A stretch of 64,000 bases of DNA from Lysobacter_I brunescens (lineage in GTDB: Bacteria > Pseudomonadota > Gammaproteobacteria > Xanthomonadales > Xanthomonadaceae): positions 1,054,001 through 1,118,000 of the forward strand of contig NZ_JBHTIF010000001.1 of NCBI RefSeq assembly GCF_042677005.1, in the 5' to 3' direction. Of the stretch, positions 18,240 through 26,687 are shown piece by piece. Below the pieces are notes generated by a model, which did no database searches, was not told the DNA's origin, and saw only the letters and a list, made by a program, of their open reading frames with translations. The first letter of the stretch is position 1. Each line of letters begins with the position of its first letter. The position numbers and the translations under genes were made by a program.

Positions 18240-18683
18240 ATGTCCATGCCACGCACCACCGTGCTCGCCATCGCCCTGTGCGCCTGCACCGCTTCGCTCC
18301 CGGCGTTCGCCGACGACACGCCCGCCGAACGCAAGGCGCCGCGCAGCGAGCGTCCCGAACCGACCACCGGCTCGCGCATCGTCGAGCGCAATTCCAGTGA
18401 TCTCGACGAAATCCTCGTCATCGGCGCGATCCACGATCCTGCCGATGCCGCCTTGCCCCAGGACACTTCGGTGCCGCCGCTGCCTGCGCAGGCCGATGCA
18501 GGCAAGACGCAGCGTCGCGGTCGCGCCACCACCGGTTCGCGGATTCCCGACAGCCAGCTCGCCGAGCTGGACGAAGTGCGCATCGTCGGCGCGGTGCACG
18601 ATCCGGCGGACGCCGGCCTCGCCGACGACGCCTCGCTGCCGGACTTGCCGGTGGTGATCGCATCGACAATGCGCGGTCGCTGA
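18240..18683 (+). CDS. Small exported protein with two copies of a TTGSRI...HDPADA repeat
   Basis: 147 residues with a signal peptide (cleavage near AFADD). The mature part is two copies of a unit of about 45 residues: TTGSRI, a short spacer, (D/E)LDE(I/V)-x-(V/I)-G-A-(I/V)-HDPADA, then a Pro/Leu-rich end (SVPPLP and SLPDLP). The copies start near residues 42 and 93. The LDEVxVxGxR wording recalls the N-terminal region of TonB-dependent receptors, but no receptor domain follows. No known family recognised. The start is supported by GGAGAG about 9 nt upstream of ATG 18240. It is divergent from the DUF885 gene. Confidence 0.75.
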   Translation: MSMPRTTVLAIALCACTASLPAFADDTPAERKAPRSERPEPTTGSRIVERNSSDLDEILVIGAIHDPADAALPQDTSVPPLPAQADAGKTQRRGRATTGSRIPDSQLAELDEVRIVGAVHDPADAGLADDASLPDLPVVIASTMRGR

Positions 18684-18759
18684 TCTTCCTCCGGATCGAC
18701 ACGACGGGCCGGTTCGCACCTGGGCCGGCACGTCGTCATCTGCGCATTCGTTTCCTTGC

Positions 18760-18850
18760 TGTCATCCCGAGCCGCAGGCGAGGGACCTGCTTTGAAACGT
18801 CTCTCCGATCAATCGAAAAGCAGGTCCCTCGCCTGCGGCTCGGGATGACA
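18760..18850. repeat. Perfect 34-bp inverted repeat with 23-nt spacer
   Basis: The left arm 18760-18793 (beginning tgtcatcccgagccgcagg) is exactly complementary to 18817-18850. It lies between the convergent ends of the repeat protein and the transglutaminase gene. The spacer holds no gene. It looks like two inverted copies of a dispersed intergenic repeat that would form a long RNA hairpin stopping or stabilising both transcripts. Confidence 0.85.
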
Positions 18851-18857
18851 GAAGGCG

Positions 18858-19691
18858 TCAGTTCGACGCCGTGTCGCGGTCGCGCCGGATCTGCGCGGCG
18901 TCGACGATGCGCAGCTGGCGCGTGGCGCGGTTGAGGCCGCGCAGCGCGGCCGGGTCGCCGTCGCCGATCGCCAGCACGATGTGCCCGGCGCCGAACGGAC
19001 CGAAGCCCGCGTCGTAGCTGGTCCAGCGCCTGCCGTCCCAGGCCTGCACCCAGGCATGCGGGCTGAACACGTGCGCGCGGCCGGCGAAGCGTCCGGAATA
19101 GGCGATGCCGTGCACGATCCGCGTCGGGATGCCGCGCGCGCGGGCTGCGGCGGCGAGCAGCACCGCGAACTCGGTGCAGTCGCCGCTGCGCTTCTCCAGC
19201 GCCGTCGCCGCATCGTCGTAGTGGCGGTAGTCGATCGGCCCGTTCATGTGCGCGCGTACCGCCTCGGTCAGGCCGGCCATGCGCGTGCGCACCGAGCGTC
19301 CGCGCCCGTGCTGGCGCGCGAAGCTGCGGATGCGCGGGTCGTCGCTGCGCACCCACGCATTCGGCGAAAGGTAATGCTTCAGCGCGTCCGCCGATGGTGC
19401 GGGTTCGTCGCCGCAGTCGGCGCAGATCGAGACATGCAGGCCTTCGTTGTCGATCGTGACCGATTGTTCCCCAGTGCGTGGCGGTTGCCATGTCGGCGAT
19501 GCGTTGCTCGCGAGCCGGTAGCGGATCTCGCCCGACAGCGCGATCGCATTCAGCCGGTACGGGGACGCCACGAACAGGCTGCGCAGGAAGTCGCGGGCCT
19601 CATCGTGGCTGGGCGGCTCGGCGGCGCGTGTCGGCGCGGGCGCGGCGAGCGCGATGAGCAGTGCGGATGGGAGCAGGCGGCGAGGGGACAT
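18858..19691 (-). CDS. Exported transglutaminase-like cysteine-protease-fold protein
   Basis: 277 residues with a signal peptide (cleavage near TRAAE). The transglutaminase core is visible: Cys in RSGDCTEFAVLLAAAARARGIPTRIV, His in SPHAWVQAWDG and Asp in SYDAGFGPFG form the expected Cys-His-Asp triad in order. Such periplasmic proteins usually hydrolyse or cross-link peptides; the substrate is unknown. It is separated from the upstream Coa1-like gene by an inverted repeat, so it probably has its own promoter in that 127-nt gap. Confidence 0.82.
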   Translation of the reverse strand: MSPRRLLPSALLIALAAPAPTRAAEPPSHDEARDFLRSLFVASPYRLNAIALSGEIRYRLASNASPTWQPPRTGEQSVTIDNEGLHVSICADCGDEPAPSADALKHYLSPNAWVRSDDPRIRSFARQHGRGRSVRTRMAGLTEAVRAHMNGPIDYRHYDDAATALEKRSGDCTEFAVLLAAAARARGIPTRIVHGIAYSGRFAGRAHVFSPHAWVQAWDGRRWTSYDAGFGPFGAGHIVLAIGDGDPAALRGLNRATRQLRIVDAAQIRRDRDTASN

Positions 19692-19751
19692 CGGGTGTTC
19701 CGGTGGCGATGTGCCAGCGGGAACGTGCGGCTGTGATACGCGGGGTTGATG

Positions 19752-19814
19752 GTCGCGACTCGCGTCGCTCCCACAAGGCGACAAAGCGCTTGCTGGAGCG
19801 ACGCGAGTCGCGAC
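19752..19814. repeat. Perfect 20-bp inverted repeat with 23-nt spacer
   Basis: gtcgcgactcgcgtcgctcc at 19752-19771 is exactly complementary to 19795-19814. It resembles the widespread intergenic repeats of xanthomonads and pseudomonads that read GTCGCGACT...CGCTCC. It lies immediately after the Coa1-like gene stop and may end the GST/peptidase/Coa1 transcript. Confidence 0.8.
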
Positions 19815-19818
19815 GGTG

Positions 19819-20346
19819 TTACAGGCTCTCGTCGGAAGACGACGAGAAATCCTCTTCGTCGGTCGCGCTCGCGGCGGCGATCTCGTCGGGCGTGCGCAGG
19901 TCGATGTCGGTGGATCGGCCGTCGACCACCACGGTCAGCGTACGGTACTGCCAGCGGCCGACGCGCTTGACCGCTTCGATGTAGAGGTCGGCATCGGCCT
20001 TCGGTCCCTCCAGCGGGATCTGCAGCGATGCCGAGCCGTTCGGGCCGTTGAGCTGCTGGTTGCCCTGGATGAACCAGCCGGGTTCGATCGGCTGGCCCAG
20101 GGCCTCGATCACGCGCGGGTCCTGCTGCGCGCGGCGCTTGGCCTCCATCGCCACGTCGGACGAGCCCATCATCGAAAACAGGCCATAGACGAACAGGCCG
20201 ATCGCCGCGAGGAACAGCACGCCGAAGAAGGCGACCAGCACCGGCACCGCCCATTTCCAGTTGCGCTGCCACCAGCCGGGCTGGCCGGCGGGTGGCGCGG
20301 GCGGCATCGCACCTGCGGGCAGCGGCGGCGGTGCGTGCGGGCTCAT
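19819..20346 (-). CDS. Coa1-like (cytochrome oxidase assembly factor 1 type) single-pass membrane protein
   Basis: 175 residues. A Pro-rich cytoplasmic N-terminus (PPPLPAGAMPPAPPAG) is followed by a membrane segment at about 33-58 and a periplasmic domain with GWFIQGNQQLNGPNGSASLQ and ADLYIEAVKRVGRWQYRTLTV, the pattern of the Coa1/Tim21-related domain. The acidic tail DEEDFSSSSDESL is unusual. Its ATG overlaps the stop of the upstream peptidase gene (ATGA), so it is translationally coupled. A role in oxidase assembly is a family-based guess only. Confidence 0.75.
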   Translation of the reverse strand: MSPHAPPPLPAGAMPPAPPAGQPGWWQRNWKWAVPVLVAFFGVLFLAAIGLFVYGLFSMMGSSDVAMEAKRRAQQDPRVIEALGQPIEPGWFIQGNQQLNGPNGSASLQIPLEGPKADADLYIEAVKRVGRWQYRTLTVVVDGRSTDIDLRTPDEIAAASATDEEDFSSSSDESL

Positions 20347-22637
20347 GGCTTGAGGCACCGGCCGAAGAAGGCTTCGGTCAGGCGATAGCGATGCAGGGCA
20401 TCGTTGCCGCGCAGGCCGTGCTTGGCGCCCGGATAGGTCATCAGCTCGAAGGGAATCGCGCGCTTCTGCAGCTCGCTCATCAGCTTGGTCGAATTGCCGA
20501 ACAGCACGTTGTCGTCGGCCATGCCGTGGATCAGCAGCAGCGCGCCGGGCTGGATGCCGGCGACGTGGGTGAACACGCTCGCTTCCCTGTAACCCGCCGG
20601 ATTGGTCTTCGGATGGTCCATGTAGCGCTCGGTGTAGTGCGTGTCGTACAGCGCCCAGTCGGTCACCGGCGCGCCGGACACGCCGCAGGCGTAGTCGTTC
20701 GGCGCCTTGCCCAGCAGCATCAGGGTCATGTAGCCGCCGTTGGACCAGCCGTAGACGCCGATGCGCTGGCCGTCCACCCACGGCTGCGCGCGCAGCCATT
20801 CGACGCCCTTGCGCTGGTCGTCCACTTCCACCGTGCCCTGCTTGCCGTACAGCGCGCCGCCGAAGGCCGCGCCGCGCCGTGGCGTGCCGCGGTTGTCGAG
20901 CGAGAACACGACGTAGCCCTGCTGCGCGAGGTACTGGTTGAAGAAGTGGTCGCCGCGACCGGGCCAGCTCTGGGTCACCGTCTGCGCGGCCGGGCCGCCG
21001 TAGACGTAGACCACCACCGGGTAGCGCTTCGCCGGGTCGAAGCCGGTCGGCTTGATCAGGTTGTAGTGCAGCGGCGTCCTGCCGTCGGCGGCGGTGAGCG
21101 TGCCGAACTCAATCGGACGCTGCGCATCGCGATACGGCGCGTAGGCGTGGTCGGGCTTCGAGGGGTCGTTCTCGACCAGCGCGGCGATGCGCGTGCCGTC
21201 GGCGCGATGCAGCACGATCTGCGGCGGCGTGTTCGTGTTCGACCAGCTGTCGACGTAGACGCTGGCGTTGCGCGCGAAGCTGGCGCCGTGCATGCCCGGC
21301 TCGGTGGACAGGGTGCGGATCTCGCCGCCGGCCAGCGGCACCACGTGGATGTGGTTCTGGCGCGCGTCGGCCTTGCCGTCGGCGGTGCGGCCGGCGCTGA
21401 AATACACCAGGCCCTTGTCCTGGTCCACCGCGAGCAGGGCGTCGACCGGCCAGTCGCCCGAGGTCAGCGCGGTCAGCTGCTTGCCGTCGGCGCTGGCGAT
21501 GTAGAGATGCTCGAAGCCGCTGCGCTCGCTGATCCACAGGAATCGGTCGTCCTTGAGGAAGCGCAGGCCGTCGTGCAGCGGCACCCAGGTCTTGCTGGTC
21601 TCGGTGACCAGCGTGCGCTGCTTGCCGTCGGCCAGCGTGGCCTCGATCAGTTCGAGCCTGCGCTGGTCGCGCGACTGGCGCTGGAAGGTCAGGCGTTTCG
21701 CGTCGCGCCACTGCACGCGCGCGAGGTAGATGTCCGGGTTCGGGCCGAGGTCGATCCAGGACGGCGTCGCGCCCTTGCGCGGTGCGATCGTGCCGAGCTT
21801 GATCGTCACGTTCGGGTCGCCGGCCGCCGGATAGCGCTGTTCGATCACTTCGGTGCGATCGGGATACACCTCGTAGCGCTTCTGGATCGGCACCGGGCTT
21901 TCGTCGATGCGCGCGAAGGCGATCGCCGAATCGTCCGGCGCCCACCAGTAGCCGGTGTGGCGGCCCATTTCCTCGTCGGCGACGAATTCGGCGACGCCGT
22001 TGCCGATGGTCTCGCTGCCGTCGGCGGTGAGCTGCAGTTCCTCGCCGCTGCCCAGGTCGATCGCCCACAGGTTGCGGCCACGGATGAAGCTGACGAAGCC
22101 GCCCTTCGGCGAGATCTTCGGGTCGGTGGCGAAGCCGCCGCCGCGGGTGAGCTTGCGCACGGCCTCCTTGCCGCTCTTGGCGAGATCGTACAGGTACAGC
22201 TCGCCGCCGAGCGGGAACAGCAGCGATTTGCCGTCCGGCGACCACTGGTATTCGACGATGCCCGACAGCGCGGCGGTGCGCTGGCGTTCGCGACGCGCCT
22301 TTTCCTCGTCGCTCAGCACTTCCTCGCCGGGCAGCACGTCGGCGGAATCCACCAGGATCGCGGTCGTGCCGGTGGCCACGTCGAAGGCCCACAGGTCGAG
22401 GCGGTTGCGGTCCTTGTCCTTGCCGCGCAGGAAGGTCACGCGCGAACCGTCGGGCGCGATCTGCGGCTTGACCAGGGTCGGGCCGGACAGCGGCGCGGCG
22501 CCGTTGATCGCTTCGAGGGTGAGCTTGCCCGGCGCGGGGCCGGCGGCGTGGGCGTGGGGCATGGCGAGACCGGACAGCAGGGGGGCGCCGAGCACTGCGG
22601 CGGTGAGCAGGGCGAGCGTGCGGGTGCGGAGCATCAT
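20343..22637 (-). CDS. Exported S9B prolyl oligopeptidase / dipeptidyl-peptidase IV
   Basis: 764 residues: signal peptide (to about HAHAAG), an eight-bladed beta-propeller and a C-terminal alpha/beta hydrolase domain. The nucleophile is Ser632 in GWSNGGYM; the acid is in HGMADDNVLF and the histidine in PGAKHGLRG. The glutamate pair that binds the peptide amino terminus is present in ADEEMGRHTGYWW. It would remove Xaa-Pro dipeptides in the periplasm or outside. The start ATGATG overlaps the stop of the GST gene and the stop overlaps the Coa1-like start. Confidence 0.9.
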   Translation of the reverse strand: MMLRTRTLALLTAAVLGAPLLSGLAMPHAHAAGPAPGKLTLEAINGAAPLSGPTLVKPQIAPDGSRVTFLRGKDKDRNRLDLWAFDVATGTTAILVDSADVLPGEEVLSDEEKARRERQRTAALSGIVEYQWSPDGKSLLFPLGGELYLYDLAKSGKEAVRKLTRGGGFATDPKISPKGGFVSFIRGRNLWAIDLGSGEELQLTADGSETIGNGVAEFVADEEMGRHTGYWWAPDDSAIAFARIDESPVPIQKRYEVYPDRTEVIEQRYPAAGDPNVTIKLGTIAPRKGATPSWIDLGPNPDIYLARVQWRDAKRLTFQRQSRDQRRLELIEATLADGKQRTLVTETSKTWVPLHDGLRFLKDDRFLWISERSGFEHLYIASADGKQLTALTSGDWPVDALLAVDQDKGLVYFSAGRTADGKADARQNHIHVVPLAGGEIRTLSTEPGMHGASFARNASVYVDSWSNTNTPPQIVLHRADGTRIAALVENDPSKPDHAYAPYRDAQRPIEFGTLTAADGRTPLHYNLIKPTGFDPAKRYPVVVYVYGGPAAQTVTQSWPGRGDHFFNQYLAQQGYVVFSLDNRGTPRRGAAFGGALYGKQGTVEVDDQRKGVEWLRAQPWVDGQRIGVYGWSNGGYMTLMLLGKAPNDYACGVSGAPVTDWALYDTHYTERYMDHPKTNPAGYREASVFTHVAGIQPGALLLIHGMADDNVLFGNSTKLMSELQKRAIPFELMTYPGAKHGLRGNDALHRYRLTEAFFGRCLKP

Positions 22638-23344
22638 GGCTTGGAAGTTCCGAAGAGGGTGCGGCGTTGTTCGTCGGTGAGCGGTTGCCCGGCCTGCGGA
22701 TTGACCTGCTTGGTCAGCGCATAGGCGCGTTGGGTCGCCGGGCGCGCGCGGATCGCATCGCACCAGCGGCGGACTTCGGGATACGCGTCGAGGTCGATCG
22801 GCGCCGTGCGGTAAGGGCTGATCCACGGGTAGCAGGCCATGTCGGCGATGGTGTACTCGTCGCCGACCAGGAAGGCGTGGCCGGCGAGGCGCTTGTCGAG
22901 CACGCCGAGCAGGCGGTGCGCCTCGCGGGTGTAGCGATCGATCGCGTAGGGGATCTTTTCCGGCGCGTAGACATTGAAATGGCCGTACTGCCCGGTCATC
23001 GGGCCCAGCCCGGCCATCTGCCAGAACAGCCACTCCAGCGTCGCCGTGCGACCGCGCAGGTCCTGGGGCAGGAAGCGGCCGGTCTTTTCGGCCAGGTAGA
23101 GCAGGATCGCGCCGGATTCGAACACGCTGACCGGGGCGCCGTCGTCGGCGGGTGCGGTGTCGACGATCGCCGGCATGCGGTTGTTCGGCGCGATCGCCAG
23201 GAAATCGGGATGGAACTGCTCGCCCGTGCCGATGTTCACCGGCTTGATGGTGTACGGCAGCGGCTGGCCGGCATCGACCAGTTCCTCCAGCAGCAGGGTG
23301 ACCTTGTGGGCGTTGGGGGTGGGCCAGTAATGCAGTTCGATCAT
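22634..23344 (-). CDS. Glutathione S-transferase family protein (YfcG/Ure2p-like)
   Basis: 236 residues. The thioredoxin-fold N-domain begins IELHYWPTPNAHKVTLLLEEL, with NNRMPAIVD (cis-Pro loop) and VFESGAILLYLAEKTG (glutathione gamma-Glu site ES). The C-domain contains FLVGDEYTIADMACYPW. The Asn-rich APNNRMP loop is typical of the YfcG/Ure2 group with disulfide reductase activity. It is the first gene of a three-gene coupled operon with the S9 peptidase and the Coa1-like protein. Confidence 0.88.
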   Translation of the reverse strand: MIELHYWPTPNAHKVTLLLEELVDAGQPLPYTIKPVNIGTGEQFHPDFLAIAPNNRMPAIVDTAPADDGAPVSVFESGAILLYLAEKTGRFLPQDLRGRTATLEWLFWQMAGLGPMTGQYGHFNVYAPEKIPYAIDRYTREAHRLLGVLDKRLAGHAFLVGDEYTIADMACYPWISPYRTAPIDLDAYPEVRRWCDAIRARPATQRAYALTKQVNPQAGQPLTDEQRRTLFGTSKP

Positions 23345-23509
23345 GGCGTCGCCGGTTCCGTGGGCGGGGAAGGCGGAGTGTACGCGCAGCCGGGGGCCAT
23401 ACGCTGGCGCTTGGCGTGCGGGCCGTGGCCAGTTCCCATGCGGACATTTCATGTCGCCATTTGACGCCCGCGCCGCGCCCGGTGCGGGCGGGCCCGCACA
23501 GTGGTTCAT

Positions 23510-23532
23510 GTAGAGCGGAGCTTGCTCCGCTC
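23510..23532 (+). repeat. REP element (GTAG + hairpin), left of RAYT
   Basis: GTAG at 23510-23513 is followed by the hairpin agcggagc-tt-gctccgct. The 5' GTAG tetranucleotide plus imperfect-free hairpin is the signature of REPs mobilised by RAYT transposases. The transposase gene lies 78 nt to the right. Confidence 0.85.
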
Positions 23533-23609
23533 CCACCGGAGGCAAGCGCACAGCCGAATGCGGAGTTTCCCGATGGTGGCGTCAGGCCAGTCATTCCATC
23601 CTCCGGGGC

Positions 23610-24074
23610 ATGACCAGTCACAAGCTCACCAAAGGCCGTTACTCCCAACCTGGCGCCTATTACGTCATCACGACCGTCTCCGCTGCTCGCCAGCGTCTGT
23701 TCTGCCATCCAGGCATGGCACAGGCCGTCATCGAGGAAATCCGGCACGCCGGCAGCGGAACCCAATTCGTGCACCATGCTTGGGTGCTGATGCCCGACCA
23801 CCTGCATTGGCTCATCGAGCTGTGTGACGTCGACCTCAGCGTCGGCGTACAAGCATTCAAGTCTCGGTCCGCACGGGCCTTGAACCTTGCCTGTGGACGG
23901 TCCGGACCCGTGTGGCAACCCGGGTTCTACGATCACCGCCTGCGCCATGAGCACGACCTCCAGCGTCAGGCGCGCTACATCATCGAGAATCCAGTCCGGG
24001 CAGGGCTGGCTGGATATGTCGAGGGCTATCCCTACCTGTGGTGCAGATGGGGGCGCCACGGCAATGGGCCGTGA
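23610..24074 (+). CDS. REP-associated tyrosine transposase (RAYT, IS200-like HUH enzyme)
   Basis: 154 residues, the normal size of the family. The HUH motif is His64-Leu-His66 in MPDHLHWLIE, and the catalytic tyrosine is Tyr123 in YIIENPVRAGL. The N-terminus GRYSQPGAYYVITTV and the FHxR-like WQPGFYDHRLR are typical RAYT features. It is flanked by inverted REPs (23510-23532 and 24097-24119) with GTAG at their outer ends in both cases. RAYTs nick single-stranded REP hairpins and are thought to spread them. It appears intact. Confidence 0.93.
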   Translation: MTSHKLTKGRYSQPGAYYVITTVSAARQRLFCHPGMAQAVIEEIRHAGSGTQFVHHAWVLMPDHLHWLIELCDVDLSVGVQAFKSRSARALNLACGRSGPVWQPGFYDHRLRHEHDLQRQARYIIENPVRAGLAGYVEGYPYLWCRWGRHGNGP

Positions 24075-24096
24075 CTTCGACATGGCGCGTAGACGC

Positions 24097-24119
24097 GAGC
24101 GGAGCAAGCTCCGCTCTAC
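24097..24119 (-). repeat. REP element, right of RAYT (inverted)
   Basis: Same 23-bp unit as on the left but on the minus strand: hairpin 24098-24115 and GTAG complement at 24116-24119. With the left copy it brackets the RAYT gene as an inverted pair. Confidence 0.85.
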
Positions 24120-24174
24120 GAAAAGCAGCGCCCGGGAAGTCCGGATTCGCGATCCGATGGCCTAGAATGCCGCG

Positions 24175-26355
24175 ATGGATGTTTCCCACCTGCTCGACGG
24201 CCTCAACGCCGCGCAACGCGAGGCGATCACGGCCGAACCCGGCCACATGCTCGTGCTCGCCGGCGCCGGTTCCGGCAAGACCCGCGTTCTCACCCATCGC
24301 ATCGCCTGGCTGCACGAAGTGCATGGCGTGCCGATGCACGGCATCTTCGCGGTCACCTTCACCAACAAGGCGGCCGGCGAGATGCGCCACCGTGCCGACG
24401 CCCTGCTGCCGCACGGCACGCGCGGCATGTGGATCGGTACCTTCCACGGCCTTGCCCATCGCCTGCTGCGCCTGCACTGGCAGGACGCGAAGCTGCCGGA
24501 GGGCTTCCAGATCCTCGACAGCGACGACCAGCATCGGCTGGTCAAGCGCGTGGTGCAGGCGCTGGAGCTGGACGAGGCGCGCTTCCCGCCGCGCCAGATC
24601 GCGTGGTGGATCAACGCCCAGAAGGACGAAGGCCGCCGCCCGCAGCACATCCAGCCCGACAAGGACGAATGGGCGAGCGTGATGCTCCGCGCCTACACCC
24701 TGTACCAGGAGCGATGCGAGCAGGCCGGCCTGGTCGATTTCGCCGAGATCCTACTGCGCGCGCACGAAGTCCTGCGCGACCATCCGCCGCTGCTGCAGCA
24801 TTACCGGCACCGCTTCCAGCAGCTGCTGATCGACGAGTTCCAGGACACCAACAGCCTGCAGTACGCCTTCATCCGCCTGCTCGCCGGCGACACCGGCCAG
24901 GTGTTCGTGGTCGGCGACGACGACCAGGCCATCTACGGCTGGCGCGGCGCCAAGGTCGAGAACGTCAACCGCTTCCTGCGCGACTTCCCCGGCGCGAAGA
25001 CCATCCGCCTCGAACAGAACTACCGTTCCAGCGCGAATATCCTCAACGCCGCCAACGCGGTGATCGCGCACAACCCCTCGCGCCTGGGCAAGCAGCTGTG
25101 GACCGACAGCGGCGAAGGCGAGCCGATCGACCTGTACTCGGCCTTCAACGAGATTGACGAAGCGCGCTTCGTCATCGAACGCATCCGCCAGTGGGTGCGC
25201 GACGGCGGCAGCCACGGTGAATGCGCGATCCTCTATCGCAGCAACGCCCAGTCCCGCGCCTTCGAAGAGACCCTGCTCGGCGAGCAGATCCCGTTCCGTG
25301 TCTACGGCGGCATGCGCTTCTTCGAGCGTGCGGAAATCAAGGACACCCTCGCCTACCTGCGCCTGATGGCCAACCGCGACGACGACGCGGCCTTCGAGCG
25401 CGCGGTCAACACGCCGCCGCGCGGCATCGGCGAGCGCACCCTCGACGAAGTGCGCCGCCGCGCCCGCGACCGCTCGATCTCGCTGTGGAAAGCCGCCGCC
25501 GAGGTCGCCGCCGGCGATGCGCTGCCGGCGCGCGCGCGCAACGCCATCGCCGCCTTCGCGCAGCTGATCGAAGCGATCACCGACGAAGCCGGCGAGTTGC
25601 CGCTGAAGGACAAGATCGACCACGCGCTCGCCCGCTCCGGTCTGCGCACGCACTACGAGCTGCAGTCCAAGGGTTCGCTGGACTCGCGCACCGACAACCT
25701 CGACGAACTGGTCTCGGTGGCCGCGCGCTTCGTGAAGGGCGACGACGAGGAAACTGCGGCCTTGTCCGAACTCGTCGCCTTCCTCGCCTATGCCGCGCTG
25801 GAAGCCGGCGAAGGCCAGACCGAGGCCGGCGAGGACGGCGTGCAGCTGATGACCCTGCACAGCGCCAAGGGCCTGGAATTCCCGCTGGTGTTCCTGGTCG
25901 GCCTGGAAGAGGGCCTGTTCCCGAACAACAAGTCGATCGAGGAATCCGGGCGGCTCGAAGAGGAGCGCCGGCTCGCGTACGTGGGCATCACCCGCGCGCG
26001 GCAGAAGCTGGTGATCACCTACGCCGAAGCCCGCCGCCTGCACGGCCAGGAGATGTACGGCCTGCCCTCGCGCTTCCTGCGCGAGATCCCGTCCACGCTG
26101 ATCCACGAAGTCCGGCCGAAGGTGCAGGTCTCGCGACCGATGTACCAGGCGCAGCCGCGCAAGCAGTGGGGCCACGCCTCGCTGCAGGAGACGCCCGGTC
26201 TGCGCGTGGGGCAGAACGTGACCCACGCCAAGTTCGGCACCGGCATCGTCACCGACATCGAAGGCAGCGGCGCCCACGCCCGCGTGCAGGTGAACTTCGA
26301 CGACGCCGGCAGCAAGTGGCTGGTGCTGGCGTATGCGAATCTGCAGCCGGCATAA
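24175..26355 (+). CDS. uvrD: DNA helicase II
   Basis: 726 residues, the usual UvrD length. SF1A helicase motifs are in order: Walker A AGAGSGKT (29-36), motif Ia TFTNKAA, IGTFHG, DEFQDTN (Walker B), GDDDQAIYGWRGA, LEQNYRSS, and the C-terminal TLHSAKGLEF and VGITRARQ. The extreme C-terminus (VGQNVTHAKFGTGIVTDIEG) is the Tudor-like domain that binds RNA polymerase in UvrD/PcrA. It unwinds DNA in mismatch and excision repair. It lies directly to the right of the RAYT/REP locus. Confidence 0.95.
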   Translation: MDVSHLLDGLNAAQREAITAEPGHMLVLAGAGSGKTRVLTHRIAWLHEVHGVPMHGIFAVTFTNKAAGEMRHRADALLPHGTRGMWIGTFHGLAHRLLRLHWQDAKLPEGFQILDSDDQHRLVKRVVQALELDEARFPPRQIAWWINAQKDEGRRPQHIQPDKDEWASVMLRAYTLYQERCEQAGLVDFAEILLRAHEVLRDHPPLLQHYRHRFQQLLIDEFQDTNSLQYAFIRLLAGDTGQVFVVGDDDQAIYGWRGAKVENVNRFLRDFPGAKTIRLEQNYRSSANILNAANAVIAHNPSRLGKQLWTDSGEGEPIDLYSAFNEIDEARFVIERIRQWVRDGGSHGECAILYRSNAQSRAFEETLLGEQIPFRVYGGMRFFERAEIKDTLAYLRLMANRDDDAAFERAVNTPPRGIGERTLDEVRRRARDRSISLWKAAAEVAAGDALPARARNAIAAFAQLIEAITDEAGELPLKDKIDHALARSGLRTHYELQSKGSLDSRTDNLDELVSVAARFVKGDDEETAALSELVAFLAYAALEAGEGQTEAGEDGVQLMTLHSAKGLEFPLVFLVGLEEGLFPNNKSIEESGRLEEERRLAYVGITRARQKLVITYAEARRLHGQEMYGLPSRFLREIPSTLIHEVRPKVQVSRPMYQAQPRKQWGHASLQETPGLRVGQNVTHAKFGTGIVTDIEGSGAHARVQVNFDDAGSKWLVLAYANLQPA

Positions 26356-26399
26356 GGTGTTGTCCTGGGGCAGCCCGATGAAAGAGGACACCGATCACA

Positions 26400-26618
26400 A
26401 TGAGTTGGGAATACCGCGTCATGAAGGTGGATGGCCAACACGCCATCCATGAAGTGCATTACGAAGGGGATGATCGTGCGATGCCGAAGACGTATTCGAT
26501 TCATCCCGCATATCCTCGTGGTGAAGATCTCGCCGATCTCCACGAAGATATTCAGCGCTACCTCGAAGCCCTGACGCTGCCTGTGCTCATTCCAGATGAT
26601 TTCCCTCGATCGGAATGA
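26400..26618 (+). CDS. Small acidic protein of unknown function
   Basis: 72 residues, MSWEYRVMKVDGQHAIHEVHYE at the start (shown only in part here) and an acidic helical end (DLHEDIQRYLEAL). The AT-richer composition than uvrD and hemF on either side suggests a separate history. Similar short proteins with W-E-Y-R-V and H-E-V-Y-Y patterns occur widely next to unrelated genes. It lies in the 330-nt gap between uvrD and hemF; function unknown. Confidence 0.7.
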   Translation: MSWEYRVMKVDGQHAIHEVHYEGDDRAMPKTYSIHPAYPRGEDLADLHEDIQRYLEALTLPVLIPDDFPRSE

Positions 26619-26687
26619 AATCCTTCTCGGATTCCAGTCCTTTCCTGCACATGATCGACAACGCCGCACCACCATGAGTCCTCGCCG

